Assembly (NCBI RefSeq): GCF_937920985.1
Contig: NZ_CALDXR010000058.1
Location: 1 to 64,000, forward strand
From: an uncultured Phascolarctobacterium sp.
GTDB lineage: Bacteria > Bacillota > Negativicutes > Acidaminococcales > Acidaminococcaceae
Length of the DNA: 64,000 nt
Direction: 5' to 3'
Under the pieces are notes generated by a model that did no database searches, had not been told where the DNA came from, and saw nothing but the letters and a program-made list of their open reading frames with translations. A program made the translations under genes and the position numbers. Below are positions 26,782 to 34,951 of this stretch, one piece after another (positions within the stretch are counted from its first letter, which is position 1; each line of letters opens with the position of its first letter).

Positions 26782-27621
26782 ATGATGATACAACTGCAAG
26801 GCTTGCTTTCGACAATCACATTTTTGGATGTTATAGATATTGTCGTCGTTGCCTATTTTCTTTACCGTTTGTTCCTGATGCTGAAAAACACCCGTGCCGC
26901 AACATTGGGCAAGGGCCTCATGGTGCTGATAGGCTTCACGCTTATCTGCCGTTGGCTGAATCTGCATGTTATCAGCTGGCTGCTGGAAAAGAGCATGACG
27001 GTGATTATGGTCGCCCTGCCTGTTGTCTTTCAGCCGGAGCTGCGCCGTGCTTTGGAGCAAATCGGCCGCGGCAAGCTGTTCCACAAGGGCAGCGAGCTGG
27101 ACGAGCAGGAGCTGGAGGAAATGCTGGATTCCGTTGCTCATGCCACTAAGGTGATGAGCAAAAACAAGGTAGGTGCGCTGATGGTTTTTGAGCGCGCTAC
27201 CGGTCTGGCAGAGCGCATTGAAACCGGTGTGCCGATTGACGGTCTGGTGAGCTCGGGACTGCTGCAGAACATTTTTGTTAAGGATACACCGCTGCATGAC
27301 GGTGCTGTTATTATCCGCGGCAACCGCGTTGTTGCTGCCTGCTGCCTGCTGCCGCTGACGGAAAACCGTAATCTGAGCCAGGAGCTGGGCACACGTCATC
27401 GCGCTGCTATCGGTATGTCCGAGCAGTCCGATGCGATGATTCTTGTTGTCAGCGAGGAAACCGGTACGATTTCCATTGCCCGCAACGGCGAGCTGATGCG
27501 TTACCTGACGGTGGATGATGTGAAGGAAATTTTGCGTACGGCAATTTTCCGTCCGCATGCAGCAGTTAAGAATTCTTTGGTTGATAAAATCAAGAGCTTG
27601 TGGGGCGGTGAGAAAAAATGA
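26782..27621 (+). CDS. cdaA: Diadenylate cyclase CdaA
   Basis: CdaA makes cyclic di-AMP from two ATP at the membrane. The 279-residue protein has three N-terminal membrane helices (about 12-80) and a DAC domain with the signature TPLHDGAVII near 170 and GTRHRAAIG near 202. cdaR overlaps its end by four bases (ATGA), and glmM comes later; cdaA-cdaR-glmM is the conserved c-di-AMP/cell-wall operon, where CdaR and GlmM modulate the cyclase. Confidence 0.96.
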   Translation: MMIQLQGLLSTITFLDVIDIVVVAYFLYRLFLMLKNTRAATLGKGLMVLIGFTLICRWLNLHVISWLLEKSMTVIMVALPVVFQPELRRALEQIGRGKLFHKGSELDEQELEEMLDSVAHATKVMSKNKVGALMVFERATGLAERIETGVPIDGLVSSGLLQNIFVKDTPLHDGAVIIRGNRVVAACCLLPLTENRNLSQELGTRHRAAIGMSEQSDAMILVVSEETGTISIARNGELMRYLTVDDVKEILRTAIFRPHAAVKNSLVDKIKSLWGGEKK

Positions 27622-28550
27622 GATTTTTGCAAAGGCTGGCGCGTAAGGAAAACCTGTTGGCAAGGATTATCTGCCTGCTCATGGCCTGTGGACTGTGGGT
27701 ATATGTAATGACTGACCAAAATCCGATTATCGAGCGTAATATCGAGGTACGTTTGCAGCAGAGAAATCTGCCGCAGAATATGATGGTCTTTAATGCTCCC
27801 GATAAAATTCTGGTAAAGGTGCGCGGTTCGCGTGCCAAGCTGAGTTCCGATAATCTGAGTGCTGAAATCAATGCTTCTATCAATTTAAAAAATATAACCG
27901 AAGGTCAGCAGAGCCTGCCGATTACGGTAACTTACTCCGGCGGCGAGATTGTATCCGTAACGCCTAAGGAGGTTTCCGTATATGTGGATACGGTAAGCGA
28001 GAAAAAGGTTCCTGTTACTACGCGTATCGTGGGAGCTGTGAACGGTGATATGACCATCGGCAACAGTATAATCACGCCGGCGGAGGTTACTCTGCGCGGT
28101 GCAACACATCGTATCGATAAGGTAAACCGCGTTGTTGCTCCGATTGATATCAGCAACCATACAGGCAGCTTCCAGACGGAAAGCGAGCTGGTTGCCGTGA
28201 GTGATGACGGTTATGATATTCCTAATATGAGAATTATCCCTGAGCGTGTAATGGTGCAGGCCAATATGGTAAGCCAGATGCATTCGCTTGATATTCCGGT
28301 TAAGCTGGTTATGAGCGGTGATTTGCCTGCCGGTATTGTTGTTACTAAGACCGAGATTGCTCCGGAGAGCATCCGTGTGACTGCGCCTCCGTCTGTGCTG
28401 AAGGAGCTGAAGGATGTTAAGACCAAGCCGGTGGATGTAAGCAAGATAAATGGCAGTACTGTTGTTGCAGCTGAGCTTGATTTGCCGGAAAAGGTAATTC
28501 CCGAAAGACGTACAGTGCAGATAAAAATATCGGTAGAAAGGCAGAATTAA
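27618..28550 (+). CDS. cdaR: YbbR-domain regulator CdaR
   Basis: CdaR is an extracytoplasmic protein anchored by one N-terminal helix that modulates CdaA. The 310-residue protein has the anchor near 10-35 (LLARIICLLMACGLWVYVM) and YbbR repeats (NMMVFNAPDKILVKVRGSRA; VTLRGATHRIDKVNRVVAPI; ESIRVTAPPSVLKELKDV). It overlaps cdaA by four bases, so translation is coupled. Confidence 0.94.
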   Translation: MRFLQRLARKENLLARIICLLMACGLWVYVMTDQNPIIERNIEVRLQQRNLPQNMMVFNAPDKILVKVRGSRAKLSSDNLSAEINASINLKNITEGQQSLPITVTYSGGEIVSVTPKEVSVYVDTVSEKKVPVTTRIVGAVNGDMTIGNSIITPAEVTLRGATHRIDKVNRVVAPIDISNHTGSFQTESELVAVSDDGYDIPNMRIIPERVMVQANMVSQMHSLDIPVKLVMSGDLPAGIVVTKTEIAPESIRVTAPPSVLKELKDVKTKPVDVSKINGSTVVAAELDLPEKVIPERRTVQIKISVERQN

Positions 28551-28556
28551 TTTTAG

Positions 28557-30161
28557 ATGAAGCTGAAAATTAACAATGTGCGTATCAGCCTGCGTCAGGA
28601 GCAGACGCTGGAGCAGGCGGTGTGCCGCAAATGCGGTATACCGCGCGATGCTTTGGGCAGTGTGCGGATAGTACGCAAGGCAGTGGATGCGCGCAAGAAG
28701 AATGATATCTGCCTCAACTACCATGTGCTGGCAGATGTTGAAACCGGCGGCAGGCAGGCAAAGCGCCTGCTGGCGGACCGTGATATTACACAATATCAGG
28801 AGCAGCAGCAGCCGACGCTGAAGCTTGGCACACTGCCGCTGAGCGCACCGCCTGTGGTTATCGGCGCCGGTCCTGCGGGACTTTTGGCAGCACTGCAGCT
28901 GGCGGAGCATGGCTATAAGCCGTTGCTTTTGGAGCGCGGCAAGCCTGTGGCGCAGCGCGTGCAAGATGTGCAGCGCTTTTGGCAGACGGGAGAATTTAAC
29001 CCAACGTCCAACGTACAGTTCGGCGAGGGCGGCGCAGGCACCTTTTCAGATGGCAAGCTGACTACGCGTGTGAATGATCCCATGATGGCCGAAATTTTGC
29101 AGCTTTTTGTGGCTGCAGGTGCACCGGAAAATATTTTGTACGAGCACAAGCCGCATGTTGGCACGGATAAGCTGCGTGCGATGGTGCAGGGGCTCAGCCG
29201 CCGCATTGCGGAGCTGGGCGGCAGCGTGCGTTATGATGCGCATGTTGTTGATCTGGATATCAAAAATAATGTTGTGCAGGGCGTAATCCTTGACGGCGGC
29301 GAAAGACTGGCGGCGGGAGCCGTGGTACTGGCCTGCGGTCACAGCGCGCGCGATACTTACGCTATGCTGGCGCGCAGGGGCGTTGGCATTGTAGCGAAGC
29401 CCTTTGCTATCGGCGTGCGCATCGAGCACCCGCAGGAGCTGATTGACAGGGCGCAGTACGGCAGCTTTGCCGGTCATCATCTGCTGGGCGCAGCGGATTA
29501 CGCACTTGTTTACCATACGCAGGATAAAACACGCACAGCCTATTCGTTCTGCATGTGCCCGGGCGGTCAGGTGGTTGCCGCCGCTTCGGAGGCTGGTGGG
29601 GTGGTTGTCAACGGCATGAGCATGTTTAAGCGTGACAGCGGCATTGCCAACAGCGCGCTGGTAGTGAATGTGGACAGCCGGGACTTTGGTGAAGGCGCGC
29701 TGGCAGGCGTAGAATTTCAGCGCCGCTATGAGCAGCTTGCTTATGCGGCGGCAGGCAGCAGCTATTATGCGCCTGCGCAAAATCTGGACAGCTTTTTGAA
29801 GCGCAGCACGCCGTCCCTGGAGTGCATGGTGCAGCCAAGTTATCGTCCGGGACTGACGGCCTGCAGCTTAGATAAGGTGCTGCCTGCTTACGTTACGGAT
29901 ACTCTGCGCGAGGGCATTACGAGCTTCGGACGCAAGCTGGCGGGTTACGCCGACGGAGGCACGCTGCTGACGGGTGTGGAAACACGCACCTCGGCGCCGG
30001 TTCGCATCGAGCGCGACAGACAGAGCTATGTATCGCTGACGCATGATTTGCTTTACCCCTGCGGCGAAGGCGCAGGTTATGCCGGCGGTATTATGAGCGC
30101 TGCACTTGACGGCTATCATGTGGCGCGCGCGATTATGGAAAGATTCGCGCCGATGAAGTAA
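28557..30161 (+). CDS. FAD-dependent oxidoreductase (COG2509-type)
   Basis: The 534-residue flavoprotein has a short N-terminal domain (1-95), then the FAD-binding Rossmann motif VVIGAGPAGLLAALQLAEHG near 100-120 with ERG closing the first beta-alpha-beta unit. Further family motifs are NVQFGEGGAGTFSDGKLTTR and, at the C-terminus, YPCGEGAGYAGGIMSAALDG. The family is common in anaerobes; the substrate is not known to me. It starts six bases after cdaR with a short leader, so it is likely co-transcribed, and it separates cdaR from glmM, which are usually adjacent. Confidence 0.92.
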   Translation: MKLKINNVRISLRQEQTLEQAVCRKCGIPRDALGSVRIVRKAVDARKKNDICLNYHVLADVETGGRQAKRLLADRDITQYQEQQQPTLKLGTLPLSAPPVVIGAGPAGLLAALQLAEHGYKPLLLERGKPVAQRVQDVQRFWQTGEFNPTSNVQFGEGGAGTFSDGKLTTRVNDPMMAEILQLFVAAGAPENILYEHKPHVGTDKLRAMVQGLSRRIAELGGSVRYDAHVVDLDIKNNVVQGVILDGGERLAAGAVVLACGHSARDTYAMLARRGVGIVAKPFAIGVRIEHPQELIDRAQYGSFAGHHLLGAADYALVYHTQDKTRTAYSFCMCPGGQVVAAASEAGGVVVNGMSMFKRDSGIANSALVVNVDSRDFGEGALAGVEFQRRYEQLAYAAAGSSYYAPAQNLDSFLKRSTPSLECMVQPSYRPGLTACSLDKVLPAYVTDTLREGITSFGRKLAGYADGGTLLTGVETRTSAPVRIERDRQSYVSLTHDLLYPCGEGAGYAGGIMSAALDGYHVARAIMERFAPMK

Positions 30162-30189
30162 TTTAGGTTGGAGAGTAATACAGAGCATT

Positions 30190-30365
30190 AGGCTCCCCTT
30201 GGGGGGACAAGGTGAATTGCCCGTAGGGCAAGAGAGGGCGCCCTGGGGCGGCTGGCGCCCGTAGGGCGACTGAGAGGGGATTTTGCAGTATGCATAGCAT
30301 TATGTTATGTATCACCCCTCTCCGTCATCGCTATGCGATGACACCTCTCCCCAAGGAGAGGCTTT
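30190..30365 (+). repeat. Structured GC-rich repeat, copy R3 (extended)
   Basis: The left arm is duplicated: one version at 30190-30238 (CTCCCC/GGGGGG, TTGCCC/GGGCAA) and a second near 30239-30281 (GCGCCC/GGGCG), ending GAGAGGGG. The right arm (30315-30365) starts CCCCTCTCC, then CATCGC/GCGATG and CCTCTCC/GGAGAGG. It fills the gap between the FAD gene and glmM. Confidence 0.8.
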
Positions 30366-30439
30366 CGTTTTGCTTTTTTAGCTCAACAATTCCCAACTCA
30401 CATATAAACGCATTAACATTAGGGAGGTTATTACAAAAA

Positions 30440-31780
30440 ATGGCAAGATTATTTGGTACTGATGGTGTTCGCGGTGTAGCGAACGTAGAGCTTACTCCGG
30501 AGCTGGCCTTTAAGCTGGGCTACGCTGCTGCAAAATACTTTGGCCGCGAGGTTTCCTGCCCGAAAATTATTATCGGCAGAGATACACGCCGCAGCGGACA
30601 AATGTTGGAAAGTGCTTTGGCAGCAGGTATCTGCAGCGCTGGCGGCAATGCACATCTTCTGGGCGTTATGCCTACTCCGGCAGTTTCCTTTCTGACCAGT
30701 GAGGTTAAGGCTAACGCCGGTGTAGTAATTTCTGCTTCTCACAATCCGTTTGAAGACAACGGCATCAAATTCTTCTCTCAGACAGGTTACAAGCTGCCTG
30801 ACGCAGTAGAGGACGAAATTGCAGCTATCGTTGCTGCACCGATTGATTACACTCAGGCAGTAAGCGGCAGCAGCGTCGGACAGATTATTCATGAAAAGGA
30901 TTTGTCTGCACTGTATATTAAGCACATTTTGAGCACCGCTTATGCTAAGCTGAACGGTCTGAAGATTGTTATGGACTGCTCCAACGGTGCCAACAGCGAA
31001 ATCGCACCGGTTATCCTGCGCAGCCTGGGTGCTGAGGTTGTAGCAATTTTCAACGAGCCTAACGGTATCAATATCAACAACGGCTGCGGCTCCACTCATC
31101 TGGAGGCTTTGCAGAAGAAGGTTGTCGAGGTTGGCGCTAATGTAGGTATCGCCAATGATGGCGATGCCGACCGCTGCCTGGTAGTTGACGAAAACGGCGA
31201 GGCTATGGACGGCGACCAGATTATGTTGATTTGCGCTCTGGAGCTGATGAAACGCAACAAGCTGCATGACAATATGCTGGTAACCACTGTTATGAGTAAC
31301 GTCGGCCTGCATCAGGCTATGAAGGCTCATGGCGGCAAGACTGTCAAAACCGCTGTAGGTGACCGCTATGTACTGGAAGAAATGCTCAAGCACAATTATT
31401 CTATCGGCGGCGAGCAATCCGGTCATATCATTTTCTCCGAATTCGCTAAAACCGGCGACGGCATTCTGACTGCTGTACAGCTGCTGTGCGCAATGGTTCG
31501 CAACAACAAGTCTCTGTCTGAGATGAGCGGTGTGATGACTAAATTCCCACAGATTCTGCTGAACGTACGCGTGAAGAATAAAAACGGCTGGGAAGAAAAG
31601 GCTGCTATTCAGGAAGTAATCAAAAAATACCAGGAGGAGCTGGGCGAAAACGGTCAGATTCTGGTACGTGCTTCCGGAACTGAGCCTTTAATCCGCATTA
31701 TGGCTGAAGGACCGAAGCAGGAGCGTCTGGAGCAGATTGCCAACGCTATTGCTGACGTTGTAACTAAGGAGCTGGCATAA
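30440..31780 (+). CDS. glmM: Phosphoglucosamine mutase GlmM
   Basis: GlmM interconverts glucosamine-6-phosphate and glucosamine-1-phosphate on the way to UDP-GlcNAc. The 446-residue protein begins MARLFGTDGVRGVAN, with the phosphoserine loop VISASHNPFEDNG near residue 97, metal-binding DGDADR near 240, sugar-binding GGEQSGH near 325 and phosphate-binding RASGTEPLIRIM near 412. GGGAGG at 30422 sets this start; the frame extends 50 codons upstream into the repeat, which is not coding. Confidence 0.97.
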   Translation: MARLFGTDGVRGVANVELTPELAFKLGYAAAKYFGREVSCPKIIIGRDTRRSGQMLESALAAGICSAGGNAHLLGVMPTPAVSFLTSEVKANAGVVISASHNPFEDNGIKFFSQTGYKLPDAVEDEIAAIVAAPIDYTQAVSGSSVGQIIHEKDLSALYIKHILSTAYAKLNGLKIVMDCSNGANSEIAPVILRSLGAEVVAIFNEPNGININNGCGSTHLEALQKKVVEVGANVGIANDGDADRCLVVDENGEAMDGDQIMLICALELMKRNKLHDNMLVTTVMSNVGLHQAMKAHGGKTVKTAVGDRYVLEEMLKHNYSIGGEQSGHIIFSEFAKTGDGILTAVQLLCAMVRNNKSLSEMSGVMTKFPQILLNVRVKNKNGWEEKAAIQEVIKKYQEELGENGQILVRASGTEPLIRIMAEGPKQERLEQIANAIADVVTKELA

Positions 31781-31805
31781 GCAGGCTTCCTTGCTGAATG
31801 AAGAT

Positions 31806-31852
31806 TAAAAGCAGACCTTTACATCATTTTCGGATGCAATGGTCTGCTTTTG
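31806..31852 (+). terminator. Terminator after glmM
   Basis: AAAAGCAGACC pairs with GGTCTGCTTTT around a loop of about 23 bases, followed by GTACTTT. Confidence 0.75.
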
Positions 31853-32005
31853 TACTTTGCATATTTTCTTTTTAACGAACATATGTTAAAATATATTTGT
31901 GCTACCAGAATACGGTAGGCGGTTGCCCTCTACGGAGGGTTTGCGGCCCTCGATTTGCCGACATCTATATTTTTATAGAAATCTACAAGGAAGAGGGTGG
32001 TACTG

Positions 32006-32095
32006 ATGAATATACTGGAAGTTCTTGCATTGCTTGGTTTTGGGCTTGGGTGCATTAAATTTGGGTATGAACTCGGTGAAAACGCAAAAAAATAA
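32006..32095 (+). CDS. Small glycine-rich membrane peptide, type I toxin-like (locus C)
   Basis: The 29-residue peptide is one hydrophobic glycine-rich segment (ILEVLALLGFGLGCIKFGYE) with a charged tail ending AKK. It differs from the 8.5-kb and 16.5-kb peptides but resembles the one at 34132. An AGAGGGTGG site precedes the ATG. The mRNA leader, from about 31905, is strongly structured. An opposing RNA comes from a consensus-like promoter at 32206-32178, and the coding region ends in a hairpin (AACCGC/GCGGTT, 32093-32121) with T-runs on both strands. The layout fits a type I toxin-antitoxin pair; toxicity is inferred. Confidence 0.7.
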   Translation: MNILEVLALLGFGLGCIKFGYELGENAKK

Positions 32096-32206
32096 CCGCC
32101 CAGCTCCTACACTAGCGGTTATTTTTAACAGTTAATTTGAAGGGCAACCGTCTATCGGTAGCACTCTTTCTATTTCTATGATAGCACAAAGTAAAGCGTT
32201 TGACAA
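32090..32206 (-). ncRNA. Antitoxin RNA candidate of locus C
   Basis: On the minus strand TTGTCA (32206-32201), 17 bases and TATCAT (32183-32178) form a strong promoter. The RNA would start near 32171 and end at the shared hairpin near 32090, about 80 bases. Its 5' end has GTGCTACC and CGGTTGCCC, the same motifs that start the toxin mRNA on the other strand (31900-31926). It overlaps the 3' end of the toxin mRNA. Confidence 0.65.
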
Positions 32207-32247
32207 CCGTTCTGATTAAATTCACAAATCCCTCACGTCTTATACTA

Positions 32248-32388
32248 TTACTCATCAAAACTCTTGATTACGGAATAAATTATACAGCCGACAACAATCA
32301 GCCCGATACCTGCTAATGCGAGGAATGGTGCCGCAGGGAGCAAGAAGGCCATACCACCAATCATGATTAAAATTTTGTTGTCTGGCAT
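32248..32388 (-). CDS. 46-residue membrane protein
   Basis: The small frame starts at 32388 after an AGGTGG site and encodes a short protein with two close hydrophobic segments (ILIMIGGMAFLLPAAPFLAL; GIGLIVVGCIIYSVI) and ends KSFDE. It starts 30 bases after the EcsC-like gene on the same strand, so the two are probably co-transcribed. No family is recognised. Its stop lies just beyond the conserved end of the locus C repeat. Confidence 0.6.
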   Translation of the reverse strand: MPDNKILIMIGGMAFLLPAAPFLALAGIGLIVVGCIIYSVIKSFDE

Positions 32389-32417
32389 AAGAAGCCACCT
32401 CACAGTTCTTCACATCG

Positions 32418-33128
32418 TTATCTTACGTGGTTTTCTCTCAAAGTTTTATGCAAGCGTTCTGCCCCTTTACCGAAGCAGTAATAGCTAAATCCTGCACTAA
32501 CCACTCCTCCAATCACCGGAAATACTTTAGTAGTAGTTTTACTCAAAGCATCTTTTGTCACTTTAATGCCCACTTGTTTGCAAACTTGTTGTAGCAAGGG
32601 ATACCAAGCAGTTTTTGTCAAAGCCGCTCTCAAAATATCTTTCCCTACCTTGCCGCCAAGCGACTTAGATATTTCAGCAATAACTTTATTTGCACCACTG
32701 ACTCCATACATTACACCAATGAACAACAAAATTATTTTTTGAGTTTTTTCGTCTATACTTCCTTCAATAGAAAAAATTTCCGGATAGCCATAAATATAGG
32801 CTAATTTCTGAGATATTCTCAGGACATGAGCCAGATACTGTGCCAAATCAGCCGGGATTCCTACTAAACCGCCACAACCAGTAGCAAAGGACAAAGCAGA
32901 AACTTTCATCTGCTCGTAATCAATGCAATCTCTTGCAATTTCATGCAAAACACTTTCATTTACTCCAGCTCTAATAGGACTAGTCTGCACAATTCGTGTT
33001 ACCATTTCACTATCAAATCTGCTAGAAAAATTATTTCGAAGAAATTCTTCTCTCTCAATCTTTACGCCAGGAAACTCTACTGCCACTGCCAATACTTCGT
33101 TAAAATCAAAAGGAACTATATTACTCAT
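32418..33128 (-). CDS. EcsC-family protein
   Basis: The 236-residue protein matches the EcsC family pattern (named from B. subtilis EcsC; function unclear). The core is GCGGLVGIPADLAQYLAHVL, followed by ISQKLAYIYGYPE and a helical C-terminal part with glycine-rich segments (VIGGVVSAGFSYYCFGKGAE). It may associate with membranes. It is AT-rich compared with glmM and glmS and lies between two direct-repeat toxin loci, so it is probably accessory DNA. GGAGGAG precedes the ATG at 33128. Confidence 0.8.
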   Translation of the reverse strand: MSNIVPFDFNEVLAVAVEFPGVKIEREEFLRNNFSSRFDSEMVTRIVQTSPIRAGVNESVLHEIARDCIDYEQMKVSALSFATGCGGLVGIPADLAQYLAHVLRISQKLAYIYGYPEIFSIEGSIDEKTQKIILLFIGVMYGVSGANKVIAEISKSLGGKVGKDILRAALTKTAWYPLLQQVCKQVGIKVTKDALSKTTTKVFPVIGGVVSAGFSYYCFGKGAERLHKTLRENHVR

Positions 33129-33350
33129 TTAAACTCCTCCATTCCGTCTATAAATCTATTAAGAAGATAAAGCTTTACTTCACTATACCTCTGTACCTCC
33201 GTCAAGCAAATGTCTTTTTTATCTTCACGAAATGTACAGTTACTTTTTAACACTGTTATTTTTTCTCACTTTATCTTTCCTTGCTTATATGTTACACTAT
33301 AAGCAGCACTTTTCGGTTTCTTTGCAAGAAACTTTTTGGAGGTCCGCACT

Positions 33351-33881
33351 ATGACGAACGACAAACGCGTAATAGAGAATTTAAGAGAAAACTATCAGGA
33401 AATAATGTCCAACTATGTCATTATAGCCTATGCTACGTCTCGTCATGGTTCAGTCAGCGTCGGCAAGGTATGCACGCCGCCCCTGTCGTCATTAAGCAAT
33501 ATTAAAAACATCGTCAAGAGCTTTTCTAACACTTCCTGCGACATTTATCCTTCCATCATCAAATACTGCGAAGAAAAAGATATCGCAGAAAACGAACTCT
33601 ATAAAAAAGCGCACGTCTCTAAAACTGTTTTTTCCAAAATCCGCAGCATGAATGATACCGGCTACAAGCCTAGCAAAAGTACGATTCTCTGCTTATGCCT
33701 GGCTTTGGAACTAAATAACAAAGAGACAGAAGAAATGCTCAACATCGCAGGCTACTCTTTATCTGGCGACATCATCGCCGACAAAATTGTCAGCTACTGC
33801 ATAAGTAAGCGATATTACGACGTTTATGACATCGAAAATCTTATTCTGGAAAAAACAGGTGGAGCATATTTGTACTACTGA
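33351..33881 (+). CDS. Helix-turn-helix-like protein of accessory type
   Basis: GGAGG at 33338-33342 sets the ATG at 33351 (176 residues). The C-terminal 100 residues match a domain common in Clostridia, sometimes fused to or beside macro-domain or TIR proteins (from memory): ELYKKAHVSKTVFSKIRSM, YKPSKSTILCLCLALELNNK, EEMLNIAGYSL, YDVYDIENLIL. The first part reads as a lambda-repressor-like fold with degenerate recognition helix. The N-terminal 75 residues are unfamiliar. The role is unknown; its place between toxin loci and beside EcsC points to a mobile or defence context. A strong terminator follows. Confidence 0.72.
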   Translation: MTNDKRVIENLRENYQEIMSNYVIIAYATSRHGSVSVGKVCTPPLSSLSNIKNIVKSFSNTSCDIYPSIIKYCEEKDIAENELYKKAHVSKTVFSKIRSMNDTGYKPSKSTILCLCLALELNNKETEEMLNIAGYSLSGDIIADKIVSYCISKRYYDVYDIENLILEKTGGAYLYY

Positions 33882-33918
33882 TAAAACAAGTATACAACAA
33901 CAGCTATCAAAAAAAGAG

Positions 33919-33960
33919 AACGCCCAACTACTACCAAACGGTAATAGTTGGGCGTTTGTA
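33919..33960 (+). terminator. Terminator after the HTH-like gene
   Basis: AACGCCCAACTACTACC pairs with GGTAATAGTTGGGCGTT, followed by TGTA; the upstream side is A-rich, so it may work on both strands. Confidence 0.75.
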
Positions 33961-34008
33961 CGCTATGTGCTCTGTTTTTTGAGCAGAGAAACTTTCACAG
34001 CTTGTTCG

Positions 34009-34037
34009 TTGTATGTGTTCGCTTTTTGTGCTAAAAT
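34009..34037 (+). promoter_or_regulatory. Promoter of toxin D mRNA
   Basis: TTGTAT (34009-34014), 17 bases and TAAAAT (34032-34037). The mRNA would start near 34044; the leader contains CGGTAGGCGGTTG as in locus C. Confidence 0.6.
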
Positions 34038-34131
34038 ATTTTTATGGTGCTTCCATAACGGTAGGCGGTTGTCCCTCTGGCAGCAAGATTTTGTATTACT
34101 GCAAATCTAATGGCAAGAGGGGGTGAGACCA

Positions 34132-34239
34132 ATGATGACTTTAGATAATCTTATCTCTGTTCTCGGCTTATGTCTGACTTCAGTAGCTCTAGGATTTGCT
34201 CTAGGTTATGCGCTAGGTCAAATTCACGTAAAAAAATAA
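34132..34239 (+). CDS. Small glycine-rich membrane peptide, type I toxin-like (locus D)
   Basis: The 35-residue peptide has one membrane segment with a glycine every third or fourth residue (LGLCLTSVALGFALGYALG) and ends HVKK. GAGGGGGTGAG precedes two ATGs (34132 and 34135). It resembles the locus C peptide in length, glycine spacing and KK end. The stop is followed directly by a hairpin (AACCGC/GCGGTT, to 34266) with T-run and by an opposing promoter at 34353-34325, as in locus C. Confidence 0.7.
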   Translation: MMTLDNLISVLGLCLTSVALGFALGYALGQIHVKK

Positions 34240-34353
34240 CCGCCCAGTCTGCAAAACAAGCGGTTATTTTTTATAACTAAATGTTCAAGGATAACCGTCT
34301 ATCGGCGGCACCTTTTCTATTTCTATGATAGCACAAAGTAAAGCGTTTGACAA
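34235..34353 (-). ncRNA. Antitoxin RNA candidate of locus D
   Basis: Minus-strand promoter TTGTCA (34353-34348), 17 bases, TATCAT (34330-34325). The RNA would run from about 34318 to the shared hairpin near 34235. Bases 34318-34400 are nearly identical to 32164-32254 of locus C, including the promoter and 70 bases upstream of it. Confidence 0.65.
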
Positions 34354-34559
34354 CCGTTCTGATTAAATTCACAAATCCCTCACGTCTTATACTATTACTC
34401 AAACTTCCCACATAAAAAAGCTGTTTTTAGCTGCTCAAACCCTTATCACATCTAGGACTTACGAATATAAAAACAAAATTCAATTATCTAAGATGGGATT
34501 ATACTATATGAAGCGCCTGCAGGCAAGCATCAGGCCTTAAAAGTTCAAGGAATCTTTTC

Positions 34560-34588
34560 TTGACCTGCCAGTCTTCATATTGTAAAAT
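34560..34588 (+). promoter_or_regulatory. Promoter of glmS
   Basis: TTGACC (34560-34565), 17 bases and TAAAAT (34583-34588). It starts a leader of about 350 bases that contains the glmS ribozyme. The stretch 34400-34555 before it holds no feature I can support. Confidence 0.75.
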
Positions 34589-34699
34589 TAAATTAGTCTG
34601 AGGATGTGCCGCGTGGGACTGCCTGCCTGCGCGGCTCATTGTCTGTTTGCTCATAAATCAGCAGAGCCTTGTCTTTGCTGCCAAAAGCAGACAGGGAAG

Positions 34700-34855
34700 G
34701 ATGTAAGCGCATGTACCGCTCAGGCGGTGGACGAGGAATGAGGTTATCGATCAGTCAGCGGATGCCTCACGGCCGGCTGCAGGCCGCAAACCATGTACAA
34801 AGCCCTCCGGTAACGGGGGAGAGAAAAGCACGGTGGCAGAAAGGGCAAAGAATAT
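34700..34855 (+). ncRNA. glmS ribozyme (glucosamine-6-phosphate riboswitch)
   Basis: The leader carries the glmS ribozyme pattern: cleavage site A|GCGC at 34706/34707, then the core GACGAGGAATGAGGTTATCG and AGCGGATGCCTCACGG, a GGCCGGC/GCCGGCC-type stem, and the downstream P3/P4 part (CCCTCCGGTAACGGGGGAG, then GTGGCAGAAAGGGC). With glucosamine-6-phosphate bound it cuts its own mRNA and so lowers GlmS when amino sugar is plentiful. It sits directly upstream of glmS, as expected. Confidence 0.9.
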
Positions 34856-34951
34856 AATACAGGCTCGCAAGGGAGAAGGTATCAGATACGAGAAAACTTG
34901 ACGAAGCAGATGATGCCTTACACCTTGCAGCGTAGAGGAGGATTACTACTT

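Noticed and set aside
30290..30439. 50-codon upstream extension of glmM
   Set aside because: It lies in the right arm of repeat R3; glmM proteins start MARLFGTDGVRG, which follows a good ribosome-binding site.
34898..34951. Upstream start for glmS
   Set aside because: GlmS needs the cysteine directly after the initiator methionine as nucleophile, so only 34952 fits.
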